Of a stretch of 6,207 nt of DNA, positions 5,924 to 6,207 are shown piece by piece (the first letter of the stretch is position 1; every line of letters begins with the position of its first letter). The position numbers and the translations under genes were made by a program. The notes below the pieces were generated by a model. The model made no database searches. It saw only the letters and a list, made by a program, of their open reading frames with translations, and was not told where the DNA came from. The DNA comes from JAAYCU01 sp964642815 (lineage in GTDB: Bacteria; Planctomycetota; Phycisphaerae; UBA1845; PWPN01), in the NCBI GenBank assembly GCA_964642815.1, contig CAZXSA010000280.1, positions 1 to 6,207 of the forward strand, given 5' to 3'.

Positions 5924-5932
5924 TGGTAGAAT
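5924..5932 (+). promoter_or_regulatory. Extended -10 promoter element for the small downstream gene
   Basis: TG-G-TAGAAT on the + strand fits the extended -10 pattern TGnTATAAT with one mismatch. No good -35 is found at the usual distance (around 5904-5909), which is tolerated by extended -10 promoters. A start near 5939 would leave a leader of about 68 bases before ATG 6007. The element lies back to back with the minus-strand promoter. Confidence 0.45.
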
Positions 5933-6006
5933 AGGGGGCGAGGATCGTTTACTGCGGAAAAATCGGCAACCTGCGTGTGAGTATCTGGGCTCGAATTGAG
6001 GATTTC

Positions 6007-6195
6007 ATGATTATTCGACCAAAGGGCGAACCGAAGATCTGGCATTGGCGTATCCGGGGCCGTTCGTCGGACAATAAGATCGTGACGCTCGGCAAGTACG
6101 ACACCGAGGCCGATGCGCGGGTGGAGCACGATAAAATCGTCGCGGAGGGATTCTATCGCAACGTGAAGATAGAACAGATCACAAAGGCAATGTGA
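6007..6195 (+). CDS. Small uncharacterised protein, possibly AP2/integrase-arm-like
   Basis: The product is 62 aa from ATG 6007. GAGG at 5998-6001, five bases before that ATG, supports this start over the in-frame GTG at 5977, which would add 10 residues and has no such motif. I do not recognise a named family. The sequence begins with basic and aromatic strands (KIWHWRIRG, 10-18), then KIVTLGKYDTEADARVEHDKI (24-44), and ends with EGFYRNVKIEQI. Short beta strands followed by 'LG.YdTe.dA......ki' and a helix recall AP2 domains and the arm-binding domains of tyrosine integrases, both DNA-binding folds, but this is an impression of pattern only. There is no signal peptide or membrane segment. 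It has its own likely promoter at 5924-5932 and is divergent from the RRM gene. Only 12 bases follow its stop, so any partner downstream is out of view. Confidence 0.7.
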   Translation: MIIRPKGEPKIWHWRIRGRSSDNKIVTLGKYDTEADARVEHDKIVAEGFYRNVKIEQITKAM

Positions 6196-6207
6196 TGCTT
6201 TGACGAT

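Overview
This is a bacterial chromosomal window of moderately high GC (roughly 60% by eye), with Shine-Dalgarno motifs ahead of every intact gene, one GTG start, and sigma-70-like promoter signals. The gene content does not fix the taxonomy. A glycine-rich single-RRM protein, a stand-alone DinG-type helicase and a radical SAM gene inside a metal-chelate uptake operon would fit several environmental lineages, including Planctomycetota-like bacteria or anaerobic Proteobacteria relatives. I hold this only weakly.

Positions 1-2973 (+ strand) hold a tight operon for an ABC importer of the BtuCDF/FecBCD class (cobalamin, siderophore or heme uptake). It starts with the C-terminal part of the periplasmic binding protein (cut by the window edge). 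Next come a short radical SAM enzyme (start 381 or 384), a FecCD-type permease (1139-2188) and its ATPase (GTG start at 2185, overlapping the permease stop by 4 bases). The radical SAM gene sits between the binding protein and the permease, so it is probably co-transcribed with the importer and may act on the imported compound. This is the most interesting arrangement in the window.

Positions 2974-3069 are a short convergent intergenic gap with a perfect 9-base inverted repeat. Positions 3070-5037 (- strand) encode a DinG/XPD-family helicase with all four iron-sulfur cysteines. Its start is fixed at 5037 by a GGAGG seven bases upstream. About 330 bases of apparently non-coding DNA follow (5038-5366), carrying two related GGTA...GATACC semi-palindromes that may be a small dispersed repeat.

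Positions 5367-5920 (- strand) form a complete single-gene transcription unit. It has a strong sigma-70 promoter (TTGACT-N17-TATTAT), a leader of about 150 bases with a perfect hairpin, an RRM RNA-binding protein with a Gly/Arg tail (102 aa), and an intrinsic terminator with a GNRA loop. Back to back with that promoter, an extended -10 element on the + strand probably drives a small 62-aa protein (6007-6195) that vaguely resembles AP2 or integrase-arm DNA-binding domains.
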